A stretch of DNA of 64,000 nt, from positions 56,883,850 through 56,947,849 of the forward strand of contig NC_061115.1 in assembly GCF_002878395.1 (NCBI RefSeq), given 5' to 3'. Source of the stretch: Capsicum annuum (lineage: Eukaryota; Streptophyta; Magnoliopsida; Solanales; Solanaceae). The notes below the pieces were generated by a model. It searched no databases, was not told the DNA's origin, and saw only the letters and a program-made list of their open reading frames with translations. Every line of letters begins with the position of its first letter. Positions within the stretch are counted from its first letter, which is position 1. Positions 12,501 through 23,156 of the stretch are shown here, piece after piece. The position numbers were made by a program, and so were the translations under genes.

Positions 12501-13541
12501 ATCATACGTTATGAGCAAATTGAAAAAGAACTTGTCCCACATAAATCTTCCAAAAGGAGGGAACTTGGCTCACATTGATTCATACGTTGTGTTCTCCTTA
12601 TTATCGGCTAGTCTTTTGAGTTAGGCTCTAAAAAAAAAGTCGGTAGACCGACCTGCTCTGGGCTTCTTTTGCTCAGTTTTAGCCCATCGAGTCACCTAGG
12701 CTGCACTCTACTCGCATTTCTTAGTCTATTTAGTGGACCATCTATTTGCTTTTAAGTTCATTTTTCATCTGGTTGACCTTACTCTTTCTAAGATAAGTCC
12801 AAACCCACTATACAGCCTTTTGAGCCTCCTTGATCTTCAAATAAGAATTCAAAAAAGAATGTCGGACAAAGAAAACAAAAAAGTAAGAGAAAAATCCAGT
12901 TCACGTGTGAAACTGGTATCATAGATAACCTTTGACAAGTCTATTTGCACAATCATGAATCTGATTCAAAGTCCACATGTGATTCCCAAAATTGAATTCG
13001 AGATACGAGAGTGTTGAGTTTTATAGGTATTCCTCATTGGACATAAGAAGGTATCCAACAGAGTAAAGGTTTTGGATCATTTTACCTTGTGTCTTAAGAT
13101 TTTGGTTTGGGTTGGATGTTCAAATTCTTTCGTAGTTCTTGTATTAACTTAATTGTGTTGTTCTTTTTAAATATTACAGTGGCTTGTAGTTTTCCCGAGG
13201 CCATCTTATGATTTTTCTGTGCTTCGGAAGTCTTATAAAGATAGCTGTAGGAGGTGGAACCTCTTTATTTAACTATGGGCTAGTGTTGTTACTTTAGATT
13301 TGAAGAAGTGACCTCGTACAGTTGGAAAAAGTTATTTGCTTTGTCATAGGGAGTTGTAGATTCTCACAAAGTAACAGAAATATGGCTAATAGCAAAGAAT
13401 GGTGTGTTAGATGGGGCTTTTGGAAGTCCTTTTGAGTGAATCACCAGTTTCTGAATGTTGAAATGACACGGACTGATAGGCGGATATGCTTTTCAGGTCT
13501 TTGGACCAGATAGGAAAGAAGTCAGAGCCACACTACCATGA
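3571..13541 (+). CDS. Pyruvate dehydrogenase E1 component subunit alpha, mitochondrial
   Basis: E1-alpha of the mitochondrial pyruvate dehydrogenase complex. With E1-beta it decarboxylates pyruvate using thiamine diphosphate (ThDP) and passes the acetyl group to E2 lipoamide. Eight exons: 3571-4255, 4443-4522, 6200-6277, 10974-11069, 11159-11230, 11357-11410, 11519-11584 and 13497-13541. All introns are GT-AG, and the join is an open frame of 391 codons, the length I recall for the potato protein. Residues 1-30 are rich in Ser, Thr and Arg without acidic residues, as in a mitochondrial targeting peptide. The ThDP/Mg motif runs from Gly197-Asp198-Gly199 to Asn226-Asn227, and the exon 1/2 junction falls in the next Tyr codon. 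[10 protein letters not shown] in exon 4 carries the regulatory-loop serine (Ser294), matching kinase site 1 of animal E1-alpha; site 2 is Thr301. The start sits in a good context (AAGATGGC). No damage is seen. Introns 2, 3 and 7 are 1.7, 4.7 and 1.9 kb. Confidence 0.96.
4910..5110 (-). mobile_element. tRNA-derived SINE copy in intron 2 (minus strand)
   Basis: Read on the minus strand, this copy begins with CACCCAAGGGTGTGG, has a B-box-like GGTTCAAATC, and continues through the same body as the + strand copy at 5154-5390. Its 3' end fades around 4910. It is clearly diverged. Together with the next copy it forms a head-to-head inverted pair with a spacer of about 43 bp. Confidence 0.75.
5154..5390 (+). 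mobile_element. tRNA-derived SINE copy in intron 2 (plus strand)
   Basis: The head has a tRNA-like promoter: an A-box-like GTGGTCTAGTGG and a B box GGTTCAATTC at 5215-5224. The body contains the GGTATCCCGTGGAATTAG and GTGCGCGCAAGCTGG phrases I associate with a common Solanaceae SINE family. The tail is T-rich. TTAAAACTC flanks both sides (5145-5153 and 5391-5399) as a target-site duplication. I cannot give the exact subfamily. Confidence 0.85.
5641..5832. mobile_element. MITE-like element in intron 2
   Basis: The ends are inverted: CCTGTTCGGAT at the left and the complement of ATCCAAACAGG at the right, with one mismatch. An internal CTTATGGCTTTTGGCTTATAAGCCATAAG stretch can fold back on itself. 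About 190 bp without coding capacity. The target duplication is unclear, so the superfamily (hAT-like is likely) is not settled. Confidence 0.6.
6471..6917. repeat. Diverged direct duplication in intron 3
   Basis: Segments 6471-6615 and 6780-6917 share, in order, AAAGTGGCT, GATGCTAGAC, ATCTTCTT with TTTACATAA, and CTTGACATGAT followed by CTATTCT. This is an old direct duplication with an offset of about 310 bp. Confidence 0.6.
7058..8068. mobile_element. Candidate non-autonomous DNA element rich in GATACAT motifs
   Basis: The left edge GGGGTAAATTTTGGATACAT and the right edge ending AATTTGCCCTT are weakly inverted. Between 7640 and 7980 the heptamer GATACAT or its complement ATGTATC occurs 12 times in both orientations, like subterminal transposase-binding repeats. 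An open frame at 7333-7785 (150 codons) crosses it and matches nothing I know. No clear target duplication is visible, so the limits and class are tentative. Confidence 0.4.
8980..9360 (-). mobile_element. Retroelement-like relic in intron 3
   Basis: A relatively GC-rich block in AT-rich intron DNA, with a minus-strand open stretch at 9153-9350. The text resembles a repeated sequence I associate with Solanaceae LTR elements, but no diagnostic domain is visible. Family and function are not assigned. Confidence 0.3.
9753..9935 (+). mobile_element. Au-type tRNA-derived SINE
   Basis: It starts GAGCCTTGGAGTAACTGG and has a B box GGTTCAAGTT at 9804-9813. It continues through AATAGACCCATGTGGT and GTGCACCGGGCTGCCC and ends in a T run. 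This order matches the Au SINE pattern known from many angiosperms. It lies sense-oriented within intron 3. Flanking duplications are not clear. Confidence 0.8.
10051..10091 (+). mobile_element. 5'-truncated TS SINE with 17-bp target-site duplication
   Basis: Only the 3' end of a TS SINE remains: CACTTTGTGGGAATACATTG followed by GTT repeats. It is flanked by GTTACACGGTGTAAATT (10034-10050) and GTTACACTGTGTAAATT (10092-10108), a 17-bp duplication with one mismatch. Extreme 5' truncation is typical of reverse transcription that stopped early. Confidence 0.85.
11585..13496 (+). other. Intron 7 of the E1-alpha gene
   Basis: A 1.9-kb intron before a last exon of only 14 codons plus stop. I see no recognisable gene or bounded mobile element in it. 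The small open frame at 12733-12924 has no supporting features. Confidence 0.75.
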
Positions 13542-14262
13542 GGCAATGGATATGGCTGCTATTTCTTTTTTGTGTTGCTTGGATGCTGAAGAGAGAGAAA
13601 GAGATCAACTGCAGACAACAATATTTCTGATGACGAAAGCTTGAGTTTCTTATAATTTGGTATTATTTTGAAATGGTTTATCCTTTGTTGTAGGAAATGG
13701 TTTTTGTTTATGTTTTTTGGCTCTTGCTGCAGATACTTTATTAGTGATTTTTTTTTACACGATTGGAATTTCATGTAGTAATAAAATTGAGCATGCAACC
13801 CACTTATTTGCAGCTCGAGCTGTTTCATACTGCTCTTTTATTACCTCAATTTTGTCTCATGGTGGGTCTATAAATTTGTTTCTTAGAGTTCTTTGTTTGA
13901 GAGGAGATGTTAGCTGGACTGCGTTAGTTGCGTCTTTAATACACCATCAAACCATGGAATTGGCAGCTAGCTTGATCACCATAAAGTATCTTGTTCTTGC
14001 AATTTGGTGTTTGAGGTAGGGAGTGAAGGTAAGAACGAAGTTGGGTTCCAAATTCCAATTGGACCAGGTTCTCTTGAAATTTTTAATTTCTGCTAAATAC
14101 TTTCCAACTTGTTGGTTGCTAAATGGAAGATTTCTCCTGCGAAGTTGTTTTCTAAGCCAGATAACTCTTTACAAGTTGTTATTTTAACGGAATTACCTTG
14201 CGTTTGTAAAAATGCTGTCAACAGTTTTCTCCAATGCATTCCTCATCTCAATTATTTAATTA
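13542..14262 (+). other. 3' untranslated region and downstream flank of the E1-alpha gene
   Basis: AATAAA at 13780-13785 is a candidate poly(A) signal about 240 bp after the stop codon, which would give a normal plant 3' UTR. TTTGTT-rich sequence before it fits a far-upstream element. No other gene is seen up to the Helitron-type end at 14263. Confidence 0.5.
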
Positions 14263-14295
14263 TCTATATTATTATAAAAGCATGAATATGAATAT
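14263..14295 (+). mobile_element. Helitron-type 5' terminus
   Basis: A|TCTATATTATTATAAAAGC is the kind of 5' end seen in plant Helitrons: TC after an A, then an AT-rich terminus running into AAAAGCATGAAT. I found no convincing hairpin plus CTRR end before the Mutator-like element at 15781, so the element may be truncated. Confidence 0.45.
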
Positions 14296-14479
14296 TGATT
14301 GATCAAAGTAATTTTAAAATATTGCATGATTTTTATATACTCAACTATTTCAGTGATGTGGACAAGAATTAACAATATAATGACAAAAGTGTACTAGAAT
14401 GATTCACGTTAGGATGAAGCATTATCGTAGAATAGGAACTTAATTCACACAGATGAAGAAGTAGAATAATAGGGACTTA

Positions 14480-14668
14480 CCAACATGGGTTGTGGTGCAG
14501 TGGATGGGGCTGCTCCATCCTTAGTCAAAGGTCGAAGGTTCGATCCTGGATATAGAAAAAACTTTGTTGAGAGCGCTGCCATCTTAATGGGCTGTGCAAG
14601 GCCCGTTCTGAATTAGTCAGGGCTCCAATGCGGGCACTGGACACCGGATGGAAAATCCAAAAAAAAAA
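14480..14668 (+). mobile_element. tRNA-derived SINE with poly(A) tail and target-site duplication
   Basis: A-box-like TGTGGTGCAGTGG (14491-14503) and B box GGTTCGATCC (14537-14546) form an RNA polymerase III type promoter. The body ends in an A run. AATAATAGGGACTTA occurs at 14465-14479 and again at 14669-14683, an intact duplication of 13-15 bp, so this is a relatively recent insertion. It lies just inside the Helitron-type 5' end at 14263. Confidence 0.92.
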
Positions 14669-14683
14669 AATAATAGGGACTTA

Positions 14684-15780
14684 ACTCCCGCTAAATTCAA
14701 ATATGCATTGATACAGCAGTCGCATTCCTCGGACATACTTCTATTTGGAGCATATGCCGATAATCCTTGTTTATATAATACAATTTACTGTTTCATATTT
14801 ATATTATTAAAGTATTTTTGAAGGAAAAAAGTTCCGTTGTTTTGGTTTCAATTTCAAACATAGTCTATTGATTATGTATCGAAGTAAATAGGCTACCTAT
14901 TGTTCTCTTTACTTTAGAATTTAATTTTTCATTTATCTTTCTTTCTATGTTTAATAAATCAAAATTGTAATATACGTTTTTTTTTCTTTGGTATTTTATG
15001 CATGATAGGAAGAAAGATATTAATGGTGTGTGACTGAAATATTGTTGTCTCATCAGAGGAGGTTCAAAGTAGGTGATGTTTCGAATATTTTTTATGTGAC
15101 AGTCTTTGCTGCTAAATATTACATTTTTATTTCACATATGGTCGATAAATTCTCTTTTGTTTGGTTAGTGATTCATATATTCAAACAATATTTTTTATTT
15201 TGATATTGTATTTATGTTTATTTTCAGAACATTGATCCAGACACGCAATTATAAAAGAACAAAATTAGGTCTGACGAAGAGAAAATAAGCGCCACCCTAC
15301 CCCTCCCCCCAATTCTATGGTCCTCAACCTCAAGGATTTAACCAAATGATCTTACAAGCAGCCTACGTAATACAAATATAATGAATTATTTGAGAAAACA
15401 TTTGAATGAATTGTAGAGTGCTTACATTAGATATAATTTATTTTTATTTTTTCAATAATAAAGGTTGAATTTTATAATTGTCAAATAAAATTTCAGCTAT
15501 AAAATGTAATTTGGTACGTTGATCAATGCTCCACCTTTCTAGTTCCATCATCGCAATTTAACGCAACTACGAAAGGGTGTACTAACTGATACAATATTAC
15601 GGAAGGAACGAGGGAGTGCTAGATTCTGACGTCAATGCTATCTTGCACTATAAATCGTACGCACGCACACAAAATAAGCATTTGCATATTAACATGATCA
15701 TATAATCCGATTATGTTAGATAGATGTATGTATATCGAAATTTAGAAGTTGATTTCTTTATTAAATTATTATTTATAGTT
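14684..15780. other. Non-coding AT-rich stretch between two mobile elements
   Basis: No gene or RNA gene is seen. A Stowaway-like end (GGAACGAGGGAGTG) occurs near 15605-15620 without a recognisable partner. The last 10 bp form the left copy of the target duplication of the next element. Confidence 0.6.
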
Positions 15781-17318
15781 CGAAAAAGGCTCAAAAATAT
15801 TTCTGAACTATCTGAAATAGCTCAAAAATGCCCCTGATTAGATTTTTGGCTCAAAAATATCCCTTCGTTAAATATTTGGCTAAAAAATACCCCTTCCTCC
15901 AACGGATTTCGGAAAAGGATCAAAAATACTCCTGAACTATCTGAAATGGCTCAAAAATACCCCTCTGTCAAATATTTGGCTCAAAAATACCCCTGAACTA
16001 TAAAAAATGACTCAAAAATACTTGCCACCTAGATTAAAAAAAAACTACGTGACTATGCCACATTATCATCCACATGTAAAATGTTAGTATTTTTTTAATT
16101 ATATGACATTCCTTTCTTCTTTATTTTTATTTTTATTTAAAAACGTCAGTGAAACGGACAAAACTTACATGGCTTTTTAATTTTTAGTCAAAATAGACAA
16201 ACGATGGTTACATAATATTTTCTTTTGAAAAAAATTATTAAATGTAATATCGCTATTATCAAATTCCTTTGATCATCTAAAAAATAAGTCTTTTCCTATT
16301 AATAGGTTTAAAAGTGTGAAACCCAATAAAAAAATCTTATTGAATTGATAAACCCATTAATTATTAATCCAGTATAAAAGTTAAAATTAAGATTTACTCG
16401 TAAAAGTAACAAATTTCAAACTAAACTTCAAATTAGTTACTCAAAAGATGTGTTTGGCTTTGCTAGCTTTTACTCAAAATGTTTATGTTAAAATGATTTA
16501 ATAAATACCTCCTCTAATCTAAAATTAATGAATCTTTGAATGTGACACACATCTTCAAAAAGTTAATGAATGACATAATTAAAGAATAATTTATCAATAT
16601 TAAGTGTCATTTTACTTCTTTTCAAACTTGTTCTAAAAATAATAGGATTATTCATCAAAACTGAATTTAGAAAAATAAATTCATTTCGAATGATTAAACA
16701 AGTGTTAAAAAAAATTAATTTATTTTGAAAAAGAATTTGCATTTAGTAAATTCAACTCAATTATTAGTACATCAACATTTGCTAGCTTAAAAGTTGAAAT
16801 TCTAGCTTCTCCTCCGAGTCAACATCAGATCAAGATCAAGCTGTCCCTCATCCCAAACGACAATAATAAGATGAAATTTAGAACTTTTAAAACACTAATG
16901 AAAAGGTGAAATCTAGAACTTTTAAAACAGTAATGAAGTAATTAGCAAAAGATTGGTTTTTTGATTTTTCCGTTTCACTCCTTTGCAAAAAAATAAAAAT
17001 AAAAATAAAAATAAAGAAGAAAGGAATGTCATATAATTAAAAAATACTAACATTTTACATGTGGATGGTAATGTGGCATAGTCACGTGGTTTTTTTTTTT
17101 AATTTAGGTGGCATGCTTGGTGGAATTTCGTTAAAGGAAGGGGTATTTTTGAGCCAAATATTTAACAGAAGGATATTTTGAGCTATTTCAGATAGTTCAG
17201 AGGTATTTTTGATCCTTTTTCGAATTCCGTTAGAGAGGAATATTTTTGAGCCAAAAATCTGGCGAGGGATATTTTTGAGCTATTTCAGATAGTTCAGGGG
17301 TATTTTTGGGCCTTTTCC
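15781..17318. mobile_element. Non-autonomous Mutator-like foldback element
   Basis: Inverted ends about 350-380 bp long. The left arm begins CGAAAAAGGCTCAAAAAT and the complement of the right arm begins GGAAAAGGCCCAAAAAT. Both run on through the same phrases to a CGTGACTATGCCACATTA block and a TTTTTATT run. ATTTATAGTT is duplicated at 15771-15780 and 17319-17328, a 10-bp target duplication in the 9-11 bp range of Mutator-type elements. The inner 700-800 bp has no open frame of note, so transposase would have to be supplied in trans. Each arm contains several copies of a CTCAAAAATA(C/T)CC phrase. Confidence 0.9.
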
Positions 17319-17379
17319 ATTTATAGTTTATTAATCTATTCTTTTCTTTTTGCGGAAAAGATGATATATATATATATAT

Positions 17380-18497
17380 TCTACTATATAATAAATCACG
17401 ATATACCTGCTCAAACACACATGACATGGTCAACATGTCTGCTTTAGCAAAAAAAAAGGTACTTTGGTAATTTTCTAATAGTTTTACTCTCACCGCCTGA
17501 GTTTTTGTTTATACATAGTTCACCGCCTCAGTTTCTTATTTATCCAAAGAAAAAAATCTGCTTTTGATTATTCCCATTTGAACAAATAATGTTTTTTCCT
17601 TCTACTGCTTTATCCATTTTTATCCATAGAAAAGGTAATTACCTGGCATAAGCTTTGCTGTTTTCTGGTACTCCAAAGGGCTTCCAATATTTTATAATAG
17701 TTTGATTGTAGATAATTAAGGTCAATCAAATTCGCAACTTATTTTGTGGATAAGATTATTTTAATTATGATAACTTGACTTAATTATTTATAGTTCCTTT
17801 GTTTACTGTTCTTCATCTTGAGTCGGGGTCTATCAGAAACAACTTCTCTACTTTTTCGAAAATAGCGATATGAATTGCGTACATCTTACCTTCCCAGACC
17901 CCATTTTATGGGATCACACTGAGTTTTTTGTTGTTGTTGTTGACTTAATTATTTATAGTAATTTATTGGTTAATAATCTTTCCCTAGAGAGAAGATGGAT
18001 AAGACTGCAAATAAATATGACTTGAATTTCTTTCTTTGTTGGTCTGCTTCGCATAATAGATGAGTTGTTAATTTTTTTTCCTTCCTTGCCTTTTCCTGAA
18101 AATGGTGTTACTTTTCTATGAGCTCTTGTATAGATACTTAGAGTATTTTTTTTTTAATAAAACAAGAGCTAGCCTTATGATATTATTAGTTCATCTTTGT
18201 TTTCTTCTTTCTGCTTTCCCCTTATTTTAACACTCATGGACTTGTTTGGTTCAAGGTTTCAAAAGCATTTATGTAGCTGTAACAAACTTTCATATTCTTC
18301 TTGTTTATATTGTCAATTTTCAAAAGTTGTTACTGGACTAGGTATATCAATTGTTTTATAGTAATTTCGTTATATGATTTGTAATTAGTAGTTATTATAA
18401 GTCATTTAAGACATGTCTATTTTGCTAAAATTATACATAACATAAAATTTTTAAGGATCAACATTGGGCCGTGCGTAGCACGGCGTAAGCCGCCTAG
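17380..18497 (+). mobile_element. Non-autonomous Helitron carrying a TS SINE
   Basis: The 5' end reads TCTACTATATAATAAATC. The 3' end has a perfect CCGTGC-GTA-GCACGG stem, then ten bases, then CTAG at 18494-18497. TA repeats lie immediately outside both ends, so the target was a TA microsatellite. At 1.1 kb with no Rep/helicase coding it is non-autonomous. A truncated SINE is nested in it. Confidence 0.8.
17795..17939 (+). mobile_element. 5'-truncated TS SINE with 20-bp target-site duplication
   Basis: The body contains GAGTCGGGGTCTATCAGAAA and GCGTACATCTTACC and ends in GTT repeats, the TS SINE signature. TTGACTTAATTATTTATAGT is duplicated exactly at 17775-17794 and 17940-17959. It lies inside the Helitron at 17380-18497 and so was inserted into it or carried by it. 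Confidence 0.92.
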
Positions 18498-18649
18498 TAT
18501 ATATATATATATATATATATACCAGGATCATACATGGTAGCAGTGCTCATGCTATCACTTGATATAGCTGTTACATTATTGATATCATAAGCACTAAGCA
18601 TATTACATTGACCAACCAAAACACTTCTAGTAGAGATAATAGTGCTTTT
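18498..18649 (-). other. Short open stretch cut by the Copia insertion
   Basis: After the TA repeat, the minus strand is open for about 45-50 codons with mixed, non-repetitive composition (it includes TAISSDSMSTATMYDP) up to the Copia LTR. It could be a fragment of a gene, but I do not recognise it, and no continuation is seen beyond the Copia element at 34047. Confidence 0.2.
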
Positions 18650-19207
18650 TGTTTGGTAAACATAACAATACAAATATTTATAGCAATCTAATGAGAAATA
18701 AAATAAAAAATAATGACACCAAGAATTTTACATGAAAATCCTTTTAAATAAGAAAAAAATCATAGACCAAGAGGAGCAACTGATATTATTATAGTAAGGA
18801 ATATTACACTGTAGTCACAAGTATAATACTCAAAGTGACTACTACACACTCAAAAGAAATAACCCTCTTTTGACTCCTACCAAATTAAAAAATTGCTCAC
18901 TCTAATTTTTTCTTCACAGACTATTTTTTTCATCACATTCTGTGGAATACCTCATTACTCTCTCTATATTATTTTTCTCTTTGTTATTGATGTGTTTAAC
19001 AAATGAGTTAAGAAGCTCCTTTTATAGGAAAAAAATCTTCCTATCAATATCATAAGTGACATTACTGAAGGTAACATTTTAAAAGGTTACCATGAACACA
19101 TTTAATGGCCCAATTATCAAATCTTCAATTTTCCAATTTTTACGGTCAAAGACCTTTGTGACAACTTTTGCAGCCAACGAATTTTGTGACATGGGATGGA
19201 CCCTACA
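18650..19207 (-). repeat. Left (3') LTR of the Copia element
   Basis: Starts TG and ends ACA on the + strand. It pairs with 33487-34046 along its length, at roughly 90 % identity by eye over the part compared. The adjacent CCTCCTCC (19211-19220) is the complement of the polypurine tract. Confidence 0.9.
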
Positions 19208-19224
19208 AATTTCCTCCTCCAGTC

Positions 19225-20640
19225 CTATACACCTGAATGAGGTATTCTCGTCTTCTAAAAGAGAGCTTATGCCGATAAGTTCTTTGCACAATTCAAACTT
19301 ATTTTTTGGCACCACCTTTGTCAATGTATCCTCGGGATTTTCACTTGTTGTATCTTCTTAACATGAAACGATTCGTTATCTACTTGTTCACGAATTCAAT
19401 GGTACCTCATATCAATATATTTGTTCTTGCATGGTACATGGAGTTCTTTCTCAAGTCTATTGCACTTTGACTATCACAATAGACAACGTACTTCATTTGG
19501 TGCATTTCAAGTTCTTGAAGGAACCGCTTGAACCATATCATTTTCTTGCCAGCTTCAGTAGCTGGAATATACTCAGCTTCAATTATAGATAGTGTGACAC
19601 ACTTCTGTAACTTCTACTACCATGATATAGCTCCCTCTGAAAATGTAAATAGAAATTTCAGTAGTATTTTATATTATCAAGGTCACCCGCCATATCAACA
19701 TTTGTATAGCTCCTCAAGATTGGATCAGATCCTTCAAAACACAAACAATCACCTAAGGTTCCTCTTAGGTACCTCAATATCTATTTAACTGTTTCTCGGT
19801 GTATCTTTCCTGAATTTTCAAGAAATCTGCTGACAACACCAATTGCATGAGGAATATAGGTTTTGGTACCACACCATTGCATACATTAAAATTCTGATAA
19901 TAGAGGGATATGGAAATTTAACGATGCTCTCTTTCTTGTTCTTTTTTGTAGGACACATTTTCTTGATCAACTTCATATGACCAACAAGGGGTGTGTTAAC
20001 AACCTTAGCATTCTTTATGTTGAAGTGATCTAGTACACATTTAATGTACTTTTCTTGTGACAAGTAAAGCTTTCTTTCATCTTTGAGACGAGTAATCCTC
20101 ATGCCCAAAATCTGCTTAGCATGACCCAAGTTTTTCATAGCAAAAAACTTGCATAACTATTTCTTTAACTCGCCAATCCAGAAAGCATTCTTGCCCGCAA
20201 TCAGCATATCATCCGCGTATAGAAAGAGAATGATAAAATCATCATCAAAAAATATTGTACAAATACACAGTGATCTGAAAACGTCTTCTTGTAGCCTTGG
20301 TCCCCCATGACAGATTTAAACTATACCATAGTTTAGAAGATTGCTTTAAACCATAAAGACTCTTCTTAAATTTGCACATATAGTTTTCATTACCTTTTAT
20401 CTTGAAGTCCTCAAATTATTTCATAAAAAACTCCTTTTTGAGGTTACCGAGAAGAAAAACTGTCTTCACATCCATCTGCTCAATCTCTAAATCAAGACTA
20501 GCAACCAAACCAAGAACTGCACAATTAGAGGTCATTTTGACGACAAGAGAAAATATTTTGTCAAAGTCAATACCCTCTCTTTGACCAAATCCTTTGACAA
20601 CCAATCTTTGTATTTGGGCTTTAAGCCATGTTCTTCAAAT
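19225..20640 (-). pseudogene. Copia reverse transcriptase and RNase H, degenerate
   Basis: Frame pieces on the minus strand carry the order expected of a Copia polymerase. KGFGQREGIDFDKIFSLVVK and LEIEQMDVKTVFLLGNL (20604-20416) open the reverse transcriptase. LGMRITRLKDERKLYLSQEK (20138-19818) belongs to its end. AEYIPATEAGKKMIWFK (about 19575-19525) is the RNase H active-site region. The pieces are in different frames separated by stops, so no functional enzyme can be made. Confidence 0.9.
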
Positions 20641-21559
20641 TTTACTTTGAACACCACTTATTCTTCAAAGCTCTTATGCCCTTAGGCAACTCATAAGTGT
20701 GGTTCTCATGAAGATATTTCATCTCATCTTGTATGACTTCAATCCATTGATCCTTACGCTCATCTTTCATGGCTTCTTCATAATATTTCAATTCTCCCTT
20801 GTCAGTGAGTAACACTACTCATTAGGAGAATAACGAGAAAAATGAATACACTGTCTTGTAGACCTTATAAGTGGAGTATTTGTCTCAGTCACAACTTGTT
20901 GAACAGGAGCATCATCAACAAAAACATCATTGTCATTATCAGCATCAATATGTTAATTTGAAACAAGATTTTTGGCATCACTATGATTATCAAGCCCACC
21001 AACATCATGGACGCTTGTATGAGGAACTTGATCAAGATTAACCACACCATTAGAACTTACAGATTCTAGCTTCTCTGCTTTGTCAATATCTTCAATGATT
21101 CAATTCTCCATGACGATAATATCGTGACTTTTTACAAGCTTCTTCTCAACTAGATCATATAGCCTATAACCACACTCATCAAGGCCATAACCAATGAAGA
21201 TGCACTGCCTTGTCTTGACATCTTACTTTAACCTCTCATCTTTGGGCATATGTACAAAACCTTTGCAATCAAATACTTTCAAATAGTCATAGAAAACATC
21301 CTTTGCATTTCAAACTCTATTTGGTACATCACTTTGCAAAGTAAAAACAAGAGATAAGTTAATAACATGTGATGCGGTCAATAGAGCCTCACCTCAAAAG
21401 GAGTTTGACAACTTTGCTTCTGAAAGAAAATACTTAAATTTTTCAATCAAGGTCCTATTTATCCTCTCTGCTAAACCATTAAGCTGAAGAGTTTTAGGAG
21501 GAGTCTTCTGGTGTCTGATACCTTATTATTGCAGTGATCATCAGATGGTTCACAATATT

Positions 21560-22200
21560 CACCACCGTTATTAGTATGAATACACTTCAGCTTCTTTTTT
21601 GTTTCTCTTTCAATGGAAGCCTAAAACTAATTAAAAACACCATTACTTGGTCTTTAGCCTTCAAGACATAGAATGAAAGTTTCCTTGAGCAATCATCAAA
21701 GCAAGTAATAAAGTATAGTGCACCACCCAAAGTCCTTGTCTTCATTGGACCGCATAGATCTGAATGCACCAACTCAACCAACTCTGTCTTCTTTGAAGGA
21801 GGATGAGACTTGAAAAAAATCTATTTTATTTTCTAGCCAAGCAGTGCTCACATTTTTCTAATTTAGTACTTTCAAAATCCGAAAGTAATTTCTTGTTAGA
21901 CAGAACATTAAGTCCTTTCTCACCAATATGACTAAGCCTCTTATGCCATAAGTTGAAGAGATAAAGATTTTGACTATATTCACTATACTAGCATAAGTAG
22001 AAGTCATAGTACAATATAGACCACAACACTTGTCACCATGAGCCACAACCAAAGAACCCTTAATGTATCTCTGTTTTTCACCACCATTGGTACTAACATA
22101 TCCCTCATCATCTAGTACACTAACAGAAATAGTGCAAACAAACATTAGGTGCATGCTTTAAATTATTTAAAATGAGTTTAGATCCAGTGCTATTTTTTCA
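21560..22200 (-). pseudogene. Copia integrase, degenerate
   Basis: MVELVHSDLCGPMKTRTLGG followed by YFITCFDDCSRKLSFYVLK (21781-21587) is the start of the integrase catalytic core with its conserved HSDLCGP. The preceding frame (22154-21858) covers the GAG-pre-integrase region. The reading frame is broken between and within these parts. Confidence 0.88.
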
Positions 22201-23156
22201 AATAAATTATACCGATTCCAACCCCCTTAGATACAGTCTCATTCCCCATACTCAAGGTTCCAAAGTAACTTGGAGTATAAGATGAGAAAAATTCTTTCTT
22301 GATGTCATGTGAGATACGACATCGGAATTCATACTCCATCTTGACTCATCACAAACAATATTAGATTTGTATCATGACTAGTAATAATAACTTCGGTGGT
22401 GATCATGGCTGTACAATTTTAATTATCATTTTTTCTTCCTTTTCTCTATTCTCCTTCTTTAATTTTTGATAAAATTTCTTTGTGTGCCCTTTTTAACCAC
22501 AATGACAACACTTAATATCTTTAATTTTACCTCTAAATTTGATACTATGATATTCTCTATTTCAAAAACTACGATTCCTGCTTCTCCCCCTAGTGTTAGG
22601 CATCAAGAAATCGGACGAAGAGGAACCTTGAGACTTTTATCTCATCTCTTTATTAAGAACACTACTCTTGGCAAAATTTATACAGATCATGCCATTAGGA
22701 GTAGAATTTGACAATGAAGTTCTAAATGTTTCCCAAAAGTCTATTAGGGAACCAAGTATAAGCAACCTTGAATTTCTTTATCAAACTTAATGCCCATAGC
22801 AAATAACTGGTTCACGATCCCATGAAAGTTATTTAGGTGATTTGTCAAGATAATCATCATCGTATTTTAATCCCAACATTATTTTATCAAGAACATTTTA
22901 TTATTTTCATTCTTCTGAGCATACAAACTTTCAAGATGCTCCCATAGAGATCGAACATGTGTCTCCCTAGAAATATGATTCAGCAGATTATCGTCAATCC
23001 ACTGCCTAATAAGACCACAAACCTGTTGTGTGATAGGCTTGACTCTTCATCGATTTTATTTTCAGGTTTTATAGTGTCAAAGACTGGTTGATGAATAGAG
23101 CAGATCTTTCATTTCCCCTTTCAAATGGCATATTTAATTCCATTCAAAGTAACCAT
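22200..23156 (-). pseudogene. Copia gag with a damaged zinc knuckle
   Basis: The minus-strand ATG at 23156 is followed by VTLNGIKYAI and then an early stop. A CCHC zinc-knuckle remnant (IKCCHCG, a stop, KGHTKKFY; about 22520-22472) has its last cysteine changed to tyrosine. The start lies only 12 bp downstream (on the minus strand) of the hAT insertion site. Confidence 0.75.

Noticed and set aside
14480..14560. tRNA gene
   Set aside because: A and B boxes are present, but no cloverleaf can be closed, and the segment continues into a SINE body with poly(A) tail and target duplication.
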